DNA of 64,000 bases, taken from Gemmobacter serpentinus. Lineage in GTDB: Bacteria; Pseudomonadota; Alphaproteobacteria; Rhodobacterales; Rhodobacteraceae. Under the pieces are notes generated by a model that saw nothing but the letters and a program-made list of their open reading frames with translations, searched no databases and had not been told where the DNA came from. Where the stretch lies: assembly GCF_008973825.1 (NCBI RefSeq), contig NZ_WCHR01000018.1, positions 1-64,000 on the forward strand, given 5' to 3'. Below are positions 52,456 through 61,221 of the stretch, piece after piece; within the stretch, counting starts at the first letter, position 1, and each line of letters opens with the position of its first letter. A program made the position numbers and the translations under genes.

Positions 52456-53556
52456 ATGCGCCGTATTCTCACCGAAAAAGACGTGGAACCCGCCGTTCGG
52501 GGCGGATCGGTCTATGCCGCCGGGGGGGGTGGCTGGGCCGATCATGGCCGCAAGCTGGGCTATGCCGCCGTGGGTGCGGGCAAGCCCGAGCTGGTCAGCA
52601 TTGATGAGCTGCGCGAGGAAGACTGGGTGGCGACGGCCGCCGCCATCGGTGCCCCGGCCTCGACCACGCCATGGGAAATGCGCGGCGTCGATTACATCAA
52701 GGCGGTGCAGCTGCTGAACGAGGCATTGGGCACGCCGGTCGCAGGGCTGATGGTTGGCCAGAACGGCAAATCCTCCACGCTGAATGGCTGGCTTCCGGCC
52801 TCGATCCTGGGCTGCAAGGTGGTGGATGCGGTGGGTGATATCCGCGCGCATCCGACCGGCGACATGGGCTCAATCGGCATGGCGGGCAGCCCGGAACAGA
52901 TGATCCAGACCGCCGTCGGCGGCAACCGTGAACAGAACCGCTATATCGAGCTGGTGACGCGCGGGGCGACGGCCAAGGTCTCGCCCATCCTGCGCACGGC
53001 CTCGGATATGTCGGGCGGCTTCATCGCCTCGGCCCGCAATCCGCTGCGGGCATCCTATGTCGCGCGCAATGCGGCGCTTGGCGGTATCTCGATGGCGCTG
53101 GATCTGGGGCACGCCATCCTCGCCGCAGAGCCGAAAGGCACCGGCGCGGTGATCGACGCGATTGTCGAACACACCAAGGGTGCAATTCTGATCGAGGCCG
53201 TGATCACGAAAAAGGATGTCCATTACACCAATGAGGCCTTCGATATCGGCACCGTGACGCTGGGCGAAGGCGACCGCGCCCTGACCCTGCATGTGATGAA
53301 CGAATATATGGCCATTGAAGACGCGGGCGGAAATCGCATCGCAAGTTTCCCCGATGTGATCACCACGCTGTCGCAGGAGGCCGAGCCGCTTTCGGTCGGG
53401 CAGCTGCATGAGGGGATGCGCATCCATGTCCTGCATGTGCCGAAATCGGTGATCCCGCTGGGCGCGGGCGTGCTGGATCCGGCGGTCTATCCGCCTTGCG
53501 AACGCGCCATGGGGATCGAGCTTGCGAAATACGCGCTGGAGGGAACCCATGCCTAA
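52456..53556 (+). CDS. DUF917 family protein, candidate thiohydantoin desulfhydrase
   Basis: This 366-residue protein is a full-length DUF917 member (RRILTEKDVEPAVRGGSVYA, AAGGGGWADHG, VDAVGDIRAHPTGDMGSIGM, MSGGFIASARNPLRASYV). AAGGAGA precedes the ATG at 52456. DUF917 proteins often accompany hydantoin-utilisation genes, but I do not know a defined reaction. In the ergothioneine route only the desulfhydrase that turns the 2-thiohydantoin propionate into hydantoin-5-propionate is not covered by another gene here, so this is the candidate by elimination. It overlaps the urocanase-like gene by 8 bases. Confidence 0.75.
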   Translation: MRRILTEKDVEPAVRGGSVYAAGGGGWADHGRKLGYAAVGAGKPELVSIDELREEDWVATAAAIGAPASTTPWEMRGVDYIKAVQLLNEALGTPVAGLMVGQNGKSSTLNGWLPASILGCKVVDAVGDIRAHPTGDMGSIGMAGSPEQMIQTAVGGNREQNRYIELVTRGATAKVSPILRTASDMSGGFIASARNPLRASYVARNAALGGISMALDLGHAILAAEPKGTGAVIDAIVEHTKGAILIEAVITKKDVHYTNEAFDIGTVTLGEGDRALTLHVMNEYMAIEDAGGNRIASFPDVITTLSQEAEPLSVGQLHEGMRIHVLHVPKSVIPLGAGVLDPAVYPPCERAMGIELAKYALEGTHA

Positions 53557-55207
53557 GGCAAATCCGCGTCACCCCGATTTCCCGATCCCCGGCGGGCCGG
53601 AGCTGCGCACCAAATCCTGGCGGACCGAGGGGCTTTTGCGCCTGCTGGAAAATGTGCTGGCCGTGGGCGAGGCCCCGGAAAAGCTGATCGTCTATGCGGC
53701 ACTTGGCAAGGCCGCGCGCAGCTGGCCTGCCCATGCCGGTATCGTGAAAGGCCTGACCGAGATCGACGAGGATGAGACGCTGATCATCCAGTCCGGCAAG
53801 CCGGTCGGCATTCTGAAAACGCATCCCGGCGCGCCCATGGTCATCATGGCCAATTGCAACATCGTCGGCCAATGGGCCAAGGCTGAGAATTTTTACGATC
53901 TGGAACGCAAGGGCCTGATCTGCTGGGGCGGGCTGACTGCCGGGGCCTGGCAATATATCGGCAGCCAGGGCGTGATCCAGGGCACCTACGAGATCTTCAT
54001 GCGCATCGCCGAGCGGCGCTTTGCGGGATCGCTGGCCGGGCGCTTCATCCTGACAGCGGGCCTTGGCGGCATGGGCGGCGCGCAGCCGCTGGCCGGGCGC
54101 ATGGCGGGGGCCGCGATCCTCTGCGTCGATGTCGATGCAGCGCGGGCCAAGATGCGCAAGGAGATTGGCTTTCTGGACGAGATCGCGCCCGATCTGGACG
54201 CCGCCCTTGCCATGATCGACGCCGCACGGGCCGAGCAGCGCGCATTGTCCGTGGGCCTGATCGGCAATGCGGCAGAGATCTATCCCGAGATCGCCCGGCG
54301 CGGCATCACCCCCGATATCGTGACCGACCAGACCTCGGCGCATGATCTGGTCTATGGCTATGTGCCCGCGGGCTATGACCTTGATCGCGTGCGCCGCCTG
54401 CGCGACCAGAACCCAGAAGAGCTGATCGAGGCAGGCCGCGACAGCATCACCCATCATGTCGCCGCCATGCTGGAATTTCAGACGCGCGGTGCCGAGGTCT
54501 TTGACAATGGCAACCTGATCCGCACCCAGGCAAAACAGGGTGGCATCGAAAACGCCTTTGATATCCCGATCTTCACCGAGGCCTATCTGCGCCCGCTGTT
54601 CTGCCGCGCCATCGGGCCGTTCCGCTGGATGGCGCTGTCCGGCGACCCCGATGATATCGCCAGGATCGACGATCTGGTGCTGGAGATGTTCCCCGAAAAC
54701 GGCATCGTCACCAACTGGATCCGCCTCGCGCGTGAACATGTCCCGTTCGAGGGGCTGCCCGCCCGCATCGCATGGCTGGGCCATGGCGAACGCACGGATC
54801 TGGCCCGCGCGGTCAACCGCCTCGTCGCGAATGGCACGCTGTCTGGCCCCGTGGCCTTCTCGCGCGATCATCTCGACGCGGGCGCGATGGCGCATCCCAA
54901 TATCATGACCGAAGCGATGCGCGACGGGTCGGATGCGATTGCCGACTGGCCGCTGATCAGCGCGATGACGCTGTGTTCATCGGGCGCGGATCTGGTGGCG
55001 GTGCATTCCGGCGGTGGTGGCTATGCGGGTTATATGACGTCATCCGGGGTCACGATCATCGCTGATGGCAGCGATGCGGCAGATCGGCGGCTGACTCTTG
55101 CCTTGACCAATGACACCGCGCTTGGCGTTATCCGCTATGCCGATGCGGGCTATGCGGATGCGCTGGATGAGGCAAAGCGGAAAAGCGTTGGTCATATCAC
55201 GCTGTAA
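53549..55207 (+). CDS. Urocanase-family protein, candidate thiourocanate hydratase
   Basis: The 552-residue protein follows urocanase from end to end: LRTKSWRTEGLLRLLENVL, ENFYDLERKGLICWGGLTAG (core CWGGLTAG), the NAD-binding ILTAGLGGMGGAQPLA, DIVTDQTSAHDLVYGY, and a C-terminal VHSGGGGYAGYMTSSG. The signature F-Q-G-L-P-x-R-I-C-W, which holds the active-site Cys, reads FEGLPARIAW, so Ala replaces Cys and Glu replaces Gln. That argues against ordinary urocanate as the substrate and for a thio-analogue. It is the last gene of the operon. Confidence 0.84.
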   Translation: MPKANPRHPDFPIPGGPELRTKSWRTEGLLRLLENVLAVGEAPEKLIVYAALGKAARSWPAHAGIVKGLTEIDEDETLIIQSGKPVGILKTHPGAPMVIMANCNIVGQWAKAENFYDLERKGLICWGGLTAGAWQYIGSQGVIQGTYEIFMRIAERRFAGSLAGRFILTAGLGGMGGAQPLAGRMAGAAILCVDVDAARAKMRKEIGFLDEIAPDLDAALAMIDAARAEQRALSVGLIGNAAEIYPEIARRGITPDIVTDQTSAHDLVYGYVPAGYDLDRVRRLRDQNPEELIEAGRDSITHHVAAMLEFQTRGAEVFDNGNLIRTQAKQGGIENAFDIPIFTEAYLRPLFCRAIGPFRWMALSGDPDDIARIDDLVLEMFPENGIVTNWIRLAREHVPFEGLPARIAWLGHGERTDLARAVNRLVANGTLSGPVAFSRDHLDAGAMAHPNIMTEAMRDGSDAIADWPLISAMTLCSSGADLVAVHSGGGGYAGYMTSSGVTIIADGSDAADRRLTLALTNDTALGVIRYADAGYADALDEAKRKSVGHITL

Positions 55208-55216
55208 GGCGGGGCG

Positions 55217-55244
55217 GCAGGCGGTCATTCCTTGAACCGCCTGC
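55217..55244. terminator. Hairpin at the convergent end of the ergothioneine-type operon
   Basis: GCAGGCGGT (55217-55225) and ACCGCCTGC (55236-55244) form a perfect 9-bp stem with a 10-base loop, 9 bases after the urocanase-like stop. No U-run follows on either strand, so it is a weak or Rho-assisted terminator at best. Confidence 0.45.
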
Positions 55245-55425
55245 GCCGTAAACGCCCTGACCGATGCCCGCCCGGCAGCGGGGTATGGTTCTGGCATGGG
55301 GGCACCAGATACGCGTGACCGGACGTGTCGGGCCAAGATGAGCGCAGGGGCCGGATCCCCCCGGCCCCGCATCGCGGCCATCCCGCCCCCGGTCAAGCCA
55401 GTCACGCCAGCCAGGGGCAGGCCGA

Positions 55426-55824
55426 TCAGCGGACGATCATATAGCTGTCGGGGGCGGCAGAGGTCGCGAATTCATCCATATGGGTGATGAGGCCATTCTT
55501 CACGGTATAGACCTGCACCCATTTATTGCTCAGCTTGCCGTCGATGCCTTCCATCACATAGCTTTCCTCGCCCAGAACGACGACCTTGTCGCCTTGTTCG
55601 ATGAAGGTCAGCGGGCGGAAATAGTCGATCTTCATGGCGTGGAACGATGTGCCGAAGAATTTTTCGGCACCGCTTTTCCCTTCGAACCGAACCGAAGGCA
55701 TCCGTTGCGAGCCGTGATGAACCCAAAGCGTGTCATCCGAAACCGTGGCAAGGGCGGCAGCAAGATCCTTGGCGTTGAAGGCGGTGAACATCGCATCAAC
55801 GACGCTGCGCGGGGATTGGGTCAT
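55426..55824 (-). CDS. SnoaL/NTF2-like protein
   Basis: This 132-residue protein has the cone-shaped NTF2-like fold: SVVDAMFTAFNAKDLAAALA, DDTLWVHHGSQ, VVVLGEESYVME and KWVQVYTVKNGLITHMDEF. The family holds small hydrophobic ligands or acts as isomerase/hydrolase; no catalytic dyad is obvious. The start at 55824 follows AGAGG. It lies downstream of the NmrA-like gene on the same strand, separated by a 190-base spacer with a strong hairpin. Confidence 0.75.
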   Translation of the reverse strand: MTQSPRSVVDAMFTAFNAKDLAAALATVSDDTLWVHHGSQRMPSVRFEGKSGAEKFFGTSFHAMKIDYFRPLTFIEQGDKVVVLGEESYVMEGIDGKLSNKWVQVYTVKNGLITHMDEFATSAAPDSYMIVR

Positions 55825-55867
55825 GAAGAGCCTCTGTTGAACTTGAAGGGAAACGACTTGGGGTGCT

Positions 55868-55902
55868 GGATCGGAGGGCGGGCGACCCCCCCCCTCCGAT
55901 CC
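55868..55902 (-). terminator. GC-rich hairpin between NmrA-like and SnoaL-like genes
   Basis: GGATCGGAGGG (55868-55878) pairs perfectly with CCCTCCGATCC (55892-55902), an 11-bp stem that can extend inward through G- and C-runs. Located after the NmrA-like gene in the direction of transcription, it could end or attenuate that transcript. Confidence 0.55.
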
Positions 55903-56014
55903 GATAACAAGGTCACTCGTTACGGCACTGTCACGGGTGACGGCACAAACCCGGCTGGCTGCCGGGCTCGGTCGACGCAGGCTCTGGCGGGGGGCGCGTT
56001 CGGGCGATCGGCGC

Positions 56015-56890
56015 TCAGGCAAGGGCTGGGTCGGGTGAAAAGACCGATGTCACGAGTTGGTCGATATCGGCTGGTGCGCGGCCAAGCAGCCGGGCCAGAT
56101 CATCCGAGGCGATGTCGTATTGGCCATCCTTGATGTCTTGCAAGGTGCCAAGGGTCAGCCAGATCAGGAAATCGGGCAGGCCGGCGGCGCGCATCCCATT
56201 TGCCAGCGCAGCGGCCGGGATATCTTGATAGCCAAGGCGGGTGCCGGTCAGCCGCGACAGCGCCGACGCGACGTCATCATAACCCCAGGATGCGGGGCCG
56301 GTGATGGTGTAGGTCTGGCCCGCATGACCATCTTGCAGCAGCAGATTGGCCGTTGCCTCGCCCATCTCGTGGCGCAGCGCAAAGGGCACACGCCCCTGTC
56401 CACCGGGCAGAAAGATGCCATCCGTCAGGGCCTTGGGGCCCGCGATCTGCGCGATGGCCTCAGCATACATCGTGTTGCGCAAGAAGGTCCATTCCATGCC
56501 GCTGTCGCGGATGCGGGCCTCGGTCTCGAAATGGCTCGCCATCAGGTCGCGCACGCCAGATGTGGCGATGTCACGGATGGCAAGGCCGGTATAGACCACA
56601 TGCCGGATCCCGGCCGCCGCCGCCGCATCGACAACGCGCAACTGCTGTGCCGCACGATCCTGCGACATGGTGGAAATGAAGAGAAAGCGATCCATCCCGG
56701 CAAAAGCCGCGGGGAGTGTCTCGGGCTTGTCGAAATCCGCGACACGCACTTCAATCCCTTGATCGGCATAGGCTTTCGCCTTTTCCTTGTCGCGGGCAAG
56801 CACCGCGATCCGGTCTTTTGCGCCCTGCCGCAGCATCTGCGCAACAACAGATTTGCCAAGCTGGCCGGTTGCCCCCGCAATCAAGATCAT
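56015..56890 (-). CDS. NmrA-like NAD(P)H quinone reductase (QOR2/YtfG type)
   Basis: The 291-residue protein is an atypical SDR with the cofactor motif IAGATGQLGKSVVAQML, the domain core DRFLFISTMSQDR, HVVYTGL and FLRNTMYAEAI. It lacks the YxxxK catalytic pair of classical SDRs, as in NmrA and QOR2. It is divergent from an HxlR regulator at 57003, the same pairing as ytfG/ytfH of E. coli, so a role in quinone or electrophile stress is likely. Confidence 0.82.
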   Translation of the reverse strand: MILIAGATGQLGKSVVAQMLRQGAKDRIAVLARDKEKAKAYADQGIEVRVADFDKPETLPAAFAGMDRFLFISTMSQDRAAQQLRVVDAAAAAGIRHVVYTGLAIRDIATSGVRDLMASHFETEARIRDSGMEWTFLRNTMYAEAIAQIAGPKALTDGIFLPGGQGRVPFALRHEMGEATANLLLQDGHAGQTYTITGPASWGYDDVASALSRLTGTRLGYQDIPAAALANGMRAAGLPDFLIWLTLGTLQDIKDGQYDIASDDLARLLGRAPADIDQLVTSVFSPDPALA

Positions 56891-57002
56891 GACACACTCC
56901 TTCAGATGTCCCGGAAATTAGGGGCATCGGGTGCTGGAAGAACTATCAACTTGTATAGGCGCGCGGTCATGCATGGCGGGGTGGCGCGCAAGGGGGGCCG
57001 GA

Positions 57003-57392
57003 ATGAACCGCATGATGCATCAGATGGAAATCGAGCCTGAGGATCATGACCTGTGCAAAAAGGCCTTTGTCCTGGCGATCCGTGACGCGCTGAATGTGGT
57101 CAGCGGCAAGTGGAAACTGGCCATTGTCTGCACCTTGTTGAGCGGCCCCAAGGGCTTTGCCGATATCGAGCGGCTGCTGGCCACAATCTCGCCACGCATG
57201 TTGTCGCGTGAATTGCGCGAGTTGGAGGTGAACGGGGCGATCACCCGCGCCGGGCCAGAGCAAGAGGGGCGCGCGCGGAAATATGTGCTGACACCCTCGG
57301 GGCAGAAGCTGGAACAGGTGATCTTCATGCTGGCGAGCTGGGGGCAGGAGCACCGTGCCTTGTCGAACGGGGCCGCCAGCGACGAGACGTAA
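57003..57392 (+). CDS. HxlR-family regulator (YtfH/QorR-like)
   Basis: This 129-residue protein is a winged-helix HxlR regulator: ALNVVSGKWKLAIVCTLLSG, GFADIERLLATISPRMLSRE, LEVNGAITR and KYVLTPSGQKLEQV. A cysteine near the N-terminus (HDLCKKAF) is at the position used for thiol-based sensing in HypR/QorR-type members. The start at 57003 is favoured by a G-rich stretch before it; 56931 is the alternative. It is divergent from the NmrA-like gene, its likely target. Confidence 0.84.
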   Translation: MNRMMHQMEIEPEDHDLCKKAFVLAIRDALNVVSGKWKLAIVCTLLSGPKGFADIERLLATISPRMLSRELRELEVNGAITRAGPEQEGRARKYVLTPSGQKLEQVIFMLASWGQEHRALSNGAASDET

Positions 57393-57442
57393 CTTGAGCA
57401 ACACCTCCCTCTCCGATAGGGGAGGGGGGTGCGCCTGTTGGC

Positions 57443-58147
57443 TCAATCCTGCGGATCGGTGCTTTGTCTGGTGGCGACATGCAGCAGCACGGCAAGCCCC
57501 GCCGCCATGGCAAACCATGTCAGCGCATAGGACAGGTGGTTGTTGGGGAAAGCCACGACCGTCAGCCCGCCGATGGGCAGGGCCAGAGCGTCGCCGCGAT
57601 CCAGATCCAGAAACCACGGCACGACCGGGCCGATGCCGGTGGCATCTGCAATGGCCGCCGTATCGCGCGAGAACCAGCGCCCGCCCGCCGGATCATTGCT
57701 GCGCAGAAAGGCACCGCCGGGTTGGCTTGCGCGCATCAATCCGGTCAGGGTGACGGGGCCGGAAGGGGCGGTGCGCTCGGCGGCGTCGGTCCGGGTCTCG
57801 GGGACAAAGCCGCGATTGACCAGCAGCTGCCAGCCCGCATCGGCCTGAAACCCGGTCATCACCCAATAGCCCGGCCCACGGTCGGTCACCGCGCGCACCA
57901 GCGTATCCGCGCCGGGCAGGTAATGGCCGGACAGGGTGACACGGCGATATTCAAAGTCGCCCGTGGGCGGGGTTTCCGGGGCCGCCACGGGCGGGGCGGC
58001 CAGCGCGGCCTCGGTCCGGGCGATCAGGTCGGTCTTCCAGATCAGCCGCTGCACCTGCCAGACGCCAAGGCCGATCAGCAGCAGGCACAGCGCAAGGCCG
58101 GGCAGCAGGATGCCCCGGCGACGCCTGTGCTTGCTGCGATCCGACAT
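57443..58147 (-). CDS. SURF1-family oxidase assembly protein
   Basis: The 234-residue protein has an N-terminal helix (LLPGLALCLLLIGLGVWQVQRL), the SURF1 signatures GLGVWQVQRLIWK, YRRVTLSGHYLPG, GYWVMTGFQ and LLVNRGFVPE, and a C-terminal helix following HLSYALTWFAMA. SURF1 helps insert haem a into terminal oxidases. It is 3 bases after cyoD and thus part of the oxidase operon, in the place where cyoE often lies in other bacteria. Confidence 0.88.
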   Translation of the reverse strand: MSDRSKHRRRRGILLPGLALCLLLIGLGVWQVQRLIWKTDLIARTEAALAAPPVAAPETPPTGDFEYRRVTLSGHYLPGADTLVRAVTDRGPGYWVMTGFQADAGWQLLVNRGFVPETRTDAAERTAPSGPVTLTGLMRASQPGGAFLRSNDPAGGRWFSRDTAAIADATGIGPVVPWFLDLDRGDALALPIGGLTVVAFPNNHLSYALTWFAMAAGLAVLLHVATRQSTDPQD

Positions 58148-58149
58148 GA

Positions 58150-58560
58150 TCAGCTGCCAAAGCCCGACATGGGCAGGCTGTGATCCATCTGCGGCATCAT
58201 ATTGGTGTTCATATTGTGCATGACCCAAAGCGAACCCGCGAGGATGATCACCACCACAACGACGGTGAAGATCAGCGCAAGCGCCGTCCAGCCTTCATCG
58301 GATCGGGTGTTCATATGCAGGAAATAGACCATGTGAACCAGGATCTGCACCGCCGCGAAACCGACGACGATGCCCGCCGTCAGCAGGCGGCTTTCAAACC
58401 CGCCCGCCATCACCAGCCCGAAGGGGATGGCGGTCAGGATGACCGACAGGATGAAGCCGATTGTATAGGAACGGTAGCTGCCATGGTCATGCCCGTCCGG
58501 GTGATGGCCATGGTGAGGGGTGTCGTGATGTGCGGCATGGTCTTGGGCAGGTGCAGACAT
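58150..58560 (-). CDS. cyoD: Cytochrome o-type ubiquinol oxidase subunit IV
   Basis: This 136-residue protein has a His-rich N-terminus (AHHDTPHHGHHPDGHDH) and three membrane helices (YTIGFILSVILTAIPFGLVM, ILTAGIVVGFAAVQILVHMVYFLHM in core VQILVHMVYFLHMN, and ALIFTVVVVVIILAGSLWVM), as for CyoD. It overlaps cyoC in an ATGA junction. Confidence 0.9.
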   Translation of the reverse strand: MSAPAQDHAAHHDTPHHGHHPDGHDHGSYRSYTIGFILSVILTAIPFGLVMAGGFESRLLTAGIVVGFAAVQILVHMVYFLHMNTRSDEGWTALALIFTVVVVVIILAGSLWVMHNMNTNMMPQMDHSLPMSGFGS

Positions 58561-59180
58561 CAGATCATCCCCAACAGATAGACAAAGGTGAAAACGCCGA
58601 TCCAGATCACGTCAAGGAAGTGCCAGAACATGGACAGGCAGGTCATCCGCCGCATATTGGCCGGGATCAGCCCCTTGCGGCTGATCTGCACCATCAGCGT
58701 GACCAGCCAGATCGAGCCAAAGCCCACATGCAGCCCGTGGGTGCCGACCAGCGCGAAGAAGGACGACAGGAAAGCAGACCGCTGCGGCCCGGCGCCAAGA
58801 TGGATCAGGTGATAGAACTCGTAGATCTCGACCATCAGGAAGGCGAGACCGAACAGCAACGTGACGGCAAGCCAGCCCAGTGTGCCGCGCTTGTTGCCCG
58901 CGAACATCGCAAGCATGGCAAAGCCGAAGGTGATGGAGGACAGCAAAAGGAAGGCGGTGTTCAGCGCCACAAGTTCCAGATCGAACAGCGCCTTGGGGCC
59001 GGGCCCTGCGGCGAAACTTTGCCCCAGAACCCCGAAGACGGCGAAAAGGACTGCAAACATCAGGCAGTCGCTCATCAGGTAGATCCAGAACCCGATATTG
59101 GTCGAGGCCCCCTCGGCGTGGTGATGCGGCTCGGTGTCCCAATGCTGGATCGGGTCTTGGGCGGTGGTCATGGTGGTCAT
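58560..59180 (-). CDS. cyoC: Cytochrome o-type ubiquinol oxidase subunit III
   Basis: The 206-residue protein has five membrane helices and CyoC features: GFWIYLMSDCLMFAVLFAVF, TAFLLLSSITFGFAMLAM, and ALVGTHGLHVGFGSIWLVTL, followed by MTCLSMFWHFLDVIWIGVFT with the conserved His near the end. It lies 15 bases after cyoB. A second ATG at 59171 is possible. Confidence 0.91.
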   Translation of the reverse strand: MTTMTTAQDPIQHWDTEPHHHAEGASTNIGFWIYLMSDCLMFAVLFAVFGVLGQSFAAGPGPKALFDLELVALNTAFLLLSSITFGFAMLAMFAGNKRGTLGWLAVTLLFGLAFLMVEIYEFYHLIHLGAGPQRSAFLSSFFALVGTHGLHVGFGSIWLVTLMVQISRKGLIPANMRRMTCLSMFWHFLDVIWIGVFTFVYLLGMI

Positions 59181-59195
59181 CCGTTATCCCTCCGA

Positions 59196-61199
59196 TCAGG
59201 CTTTGGTCGCGGCAAGCTGGCGATCACGCGCGGCTTCCGTCCGGTCCACCTCATCCACCGGGATGTGGTAGTCGCGGTCATAGTTGAAGCTATGGGCAAT
59301 CGCGACGACGATGATGCCAAGGAAGGACAGCGCCGCCAGCCACCAGATATACCAGACCAGCGCAAAGCCGCAGATCGTGGCAAGGGCCGACAGGATGACG
59401 CCGGTGCCTGTATTCTTCGGCATATGGATCGGCAGATGCGGCGCGCGTGGTCGGGTCTGGCCATCGCGTTTCATATCCGTCCAGGCATCCAGACCATGCA
59501 CCACCGGAGTGAAGGCAAAGTTGTAAGCCGGTGGGGGGGATGAGGTCGCCCATTCCAGCGTCCGCCCGTCCCATGGGTCGCCCGAATGATCGGTCAATTC
59601 CTCGCGTTTCCAGATCGAGACGCCGAACTGCACCAGCATGGCGCCTATCCCGCCCGCAACCATCAGGACACCAAGGCCCGACAGCGCGAACCAGATCCAC
59701 AGATCCGGGTCATCGAACACCCGCAACCGCCGCGTCACACCCATCAGGCCCAGAATATACAGCGGCATGAAGGCGAACCAGAAGCCCACGACCCAAAGCC
59801 AGAAGCTGACCTTGCCCCAGAACACATCCAGCTTGAAGCCGAAAGCCTTGGGCCACCAGTAGTTGATGGCGGCAAACAGGCCGAACAGCACACCGCCGAT
59901 GATGACGTTGTGGAAGTGCGCAACAAGGAACAGCGAATTGTGCAGCACGAAATCGGCCGGGGGAACGGCCAGCAGCACGCCGGTCATGCCGCCGACCGTG
60001 AAGGTCAGCATGAAGGCCACCGTCCACATCATCGGCAGTTCAAACCGGATGCGGCCGCGATACATGGTGAACAGCCAGTTGAACAGCTTGGCCCCTGTTG
60101 GCACCGAGATGATCATGGTGGTGATGCCGAAGAAGGCATTGACCGAGGCACCCGACCCCATGGTGAAGAAGTGGTGCAGCCAGACAAGGTAGCTCAGCAC
60201 CGTGATGCAGACGGTCGCATAGACCATCGACGTATAGCCGAACAGCCGCTTGCCCGAGAAGGTCGCCGTCACCTCGGAGAACACGCCGAACAGCGGCAGG
60301 ATGAGGATATAGACCTCCGGATGGCCCCAGATCCAGATCAGGTTGATATAGAGCATGGAGTTTCCACCAAGGTCATTGGTGAAGAAACTCGTGCCCAGAT
60401 AGCGGTCCAGCGTCAGCAGGACCAGCGTGACGGTCAGCACCGGGAAAGACGCCACGATCAGCACGTTGGTGCAAAGCGCGGTCCAGGTGAAGACCGGCAG
60501 GCGCATATAGGTCATGCCCGGAGCGCGCATCTTGATGATGGTGACCAGCAGGTTGATGCCCGACAGGGTGGTTCCGACACCCGCGACCTGCAGGCCCCAG
60601 ATATAATAGTCGACGCCGACCCACGGGCTGTAGCCGATGCCCGACAGCGGCGGGAAGGCGAGCCACCCGGTCTGGGCAAATTCCCCGATGAACAGCGACG
60701 CCATGACGATCACCGCGCCGCCCACCGTCATCCAGAACGAGAAGTTGTTCAGGAAGGGAAAGGACACATCGCGGGCCCCGATCTGCAGGGGCACCAGATA
60801 GTTCATCAACCCGGTGACAAAGGGCATGGCCACGAAAAAGATCATGATCACGCCATGGGCGGTGAAGATCTGGTCGTAGTGATGGGCGTTCAGGTAGCCT
60901 TCGGACCCACCAAAGGCCAGCACGGATTGCAGCCGCATCATCACTGCATCGGCAAAGCCGCGCAGCAGCATGATCAGCGCCAGAACCATATACATGATGC
61001 CGATCTTCTTATGGTCCACGGATGTGAACCATTCATGCCAGAGATAGCCCCAGAGCCGGTATCTGGTCAGCGCCGCAAGCACCGCAATGCCGATGACCGC
61101 GACGACTGCGAAGGTGGCCCAGACAATCGGCTCCTGCGGGATCGCACTGAGGTTCAGACGACCGAACAGGAAGGTCGTGCTGTAATCGATGGTTGCCAT
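59196..61199 (-). CDS. cyoB: Cytochrome o-type ubiquinol oxidase subunit I
   Basis: This 667-residue catalytic subunit carries the haem-copper site: [11 protein letters not shown] with the His-Tyr crosslink pair, [10 protein letters not shown] with the two CuB histidines, and [11 protein letters not shown] with haem ligands. The proton-path motif [20 protein letters not shown] (core [13 protein letters not shown]) gives the low-spin haem ligand. It oxidises ubiquinol and reduces oxygen, pumping protons. A haem ba3 or bo3 set cannot be told apart from the sequence alone; the SURF1 gene in the operon favours haem a. Confidence 0.94.
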   Translation of the reverse strand: MATIDYSTTFLFGRLNLSAIPQEPIVWATFAVVAVIGIAVLAALTRYRLWGYLWHEWFTSVDHKKIGIMYMVLALIMLLRGFADAVMMRLQSVLAFGGSEGYLNAHHYDQIFTAHGVIMIFFVAMPFVTGLMNYLVPLQIGARDVSFPFLNNFSFWMTVGGAVIVMASLFIGEFAQTGWLAFPPLSGIGYSPWVGVDYYIWGLQVAGVGTTLSGINLLVTIIKMRAPGMTYMRLPVFTWTALCTNVLIVASFPVLTVTLVLLTLDRYLGTSFFTNDLGGNSMLYINLIWIWGHPEVYILILPLFGVFSEVTATFSGKRLFGYTSMVYATVCITVLSYLVWLHHFFTMGSGASVNAFFGITTMIISVPTGAKLFNWLFTMYRGRIRFELPMMWTVAFMLTFTVGGMTGVLLAVPPADFVLHNSLFLVAHFHNVIIGGVLFGLFAAINYWWPKAFGFKLDVFWGKVSFWLWVVGFWFAFMPLYILGLMGVTRRLRVFDDPDLWIWFALSGLGVLMVAGGIGAMLVQFGVSIWKREELTDHSGDPWDGRTLEWATSSPPPAYNFAFTPVVHGLDAWTDMKRDGQTRPRAPHLPIHMPKNTGTGVILSALATICGFALVWYIWWLAALSFLGIIVVAIAHSFNYDRDYHIPVDEVDRTEAARDRQLAATKA

Positions 61200-61221
61200 G
61201 ATGGTGTCCTGTGCGTCTTTT

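Noticed and set aside
44298-55207. Ordinary histidine utilisation (hut) operon
   Set aside because: The lyase lacks the MIO triad, the urocanase lacks its Cys, and no HutI/HutG/HutF-type gene is present; the hydrolases are of hydantoin and carbamoyl type.
55825-56022. Longer N-terminus for the SnoaL-like protein
   Set aside because: The upstream extension is Arg/Pro-rich, crosses a strong hairpin and runs into the NmrA-like gene; the ATG at 55824 has a ribosome-binding site and matches family length.
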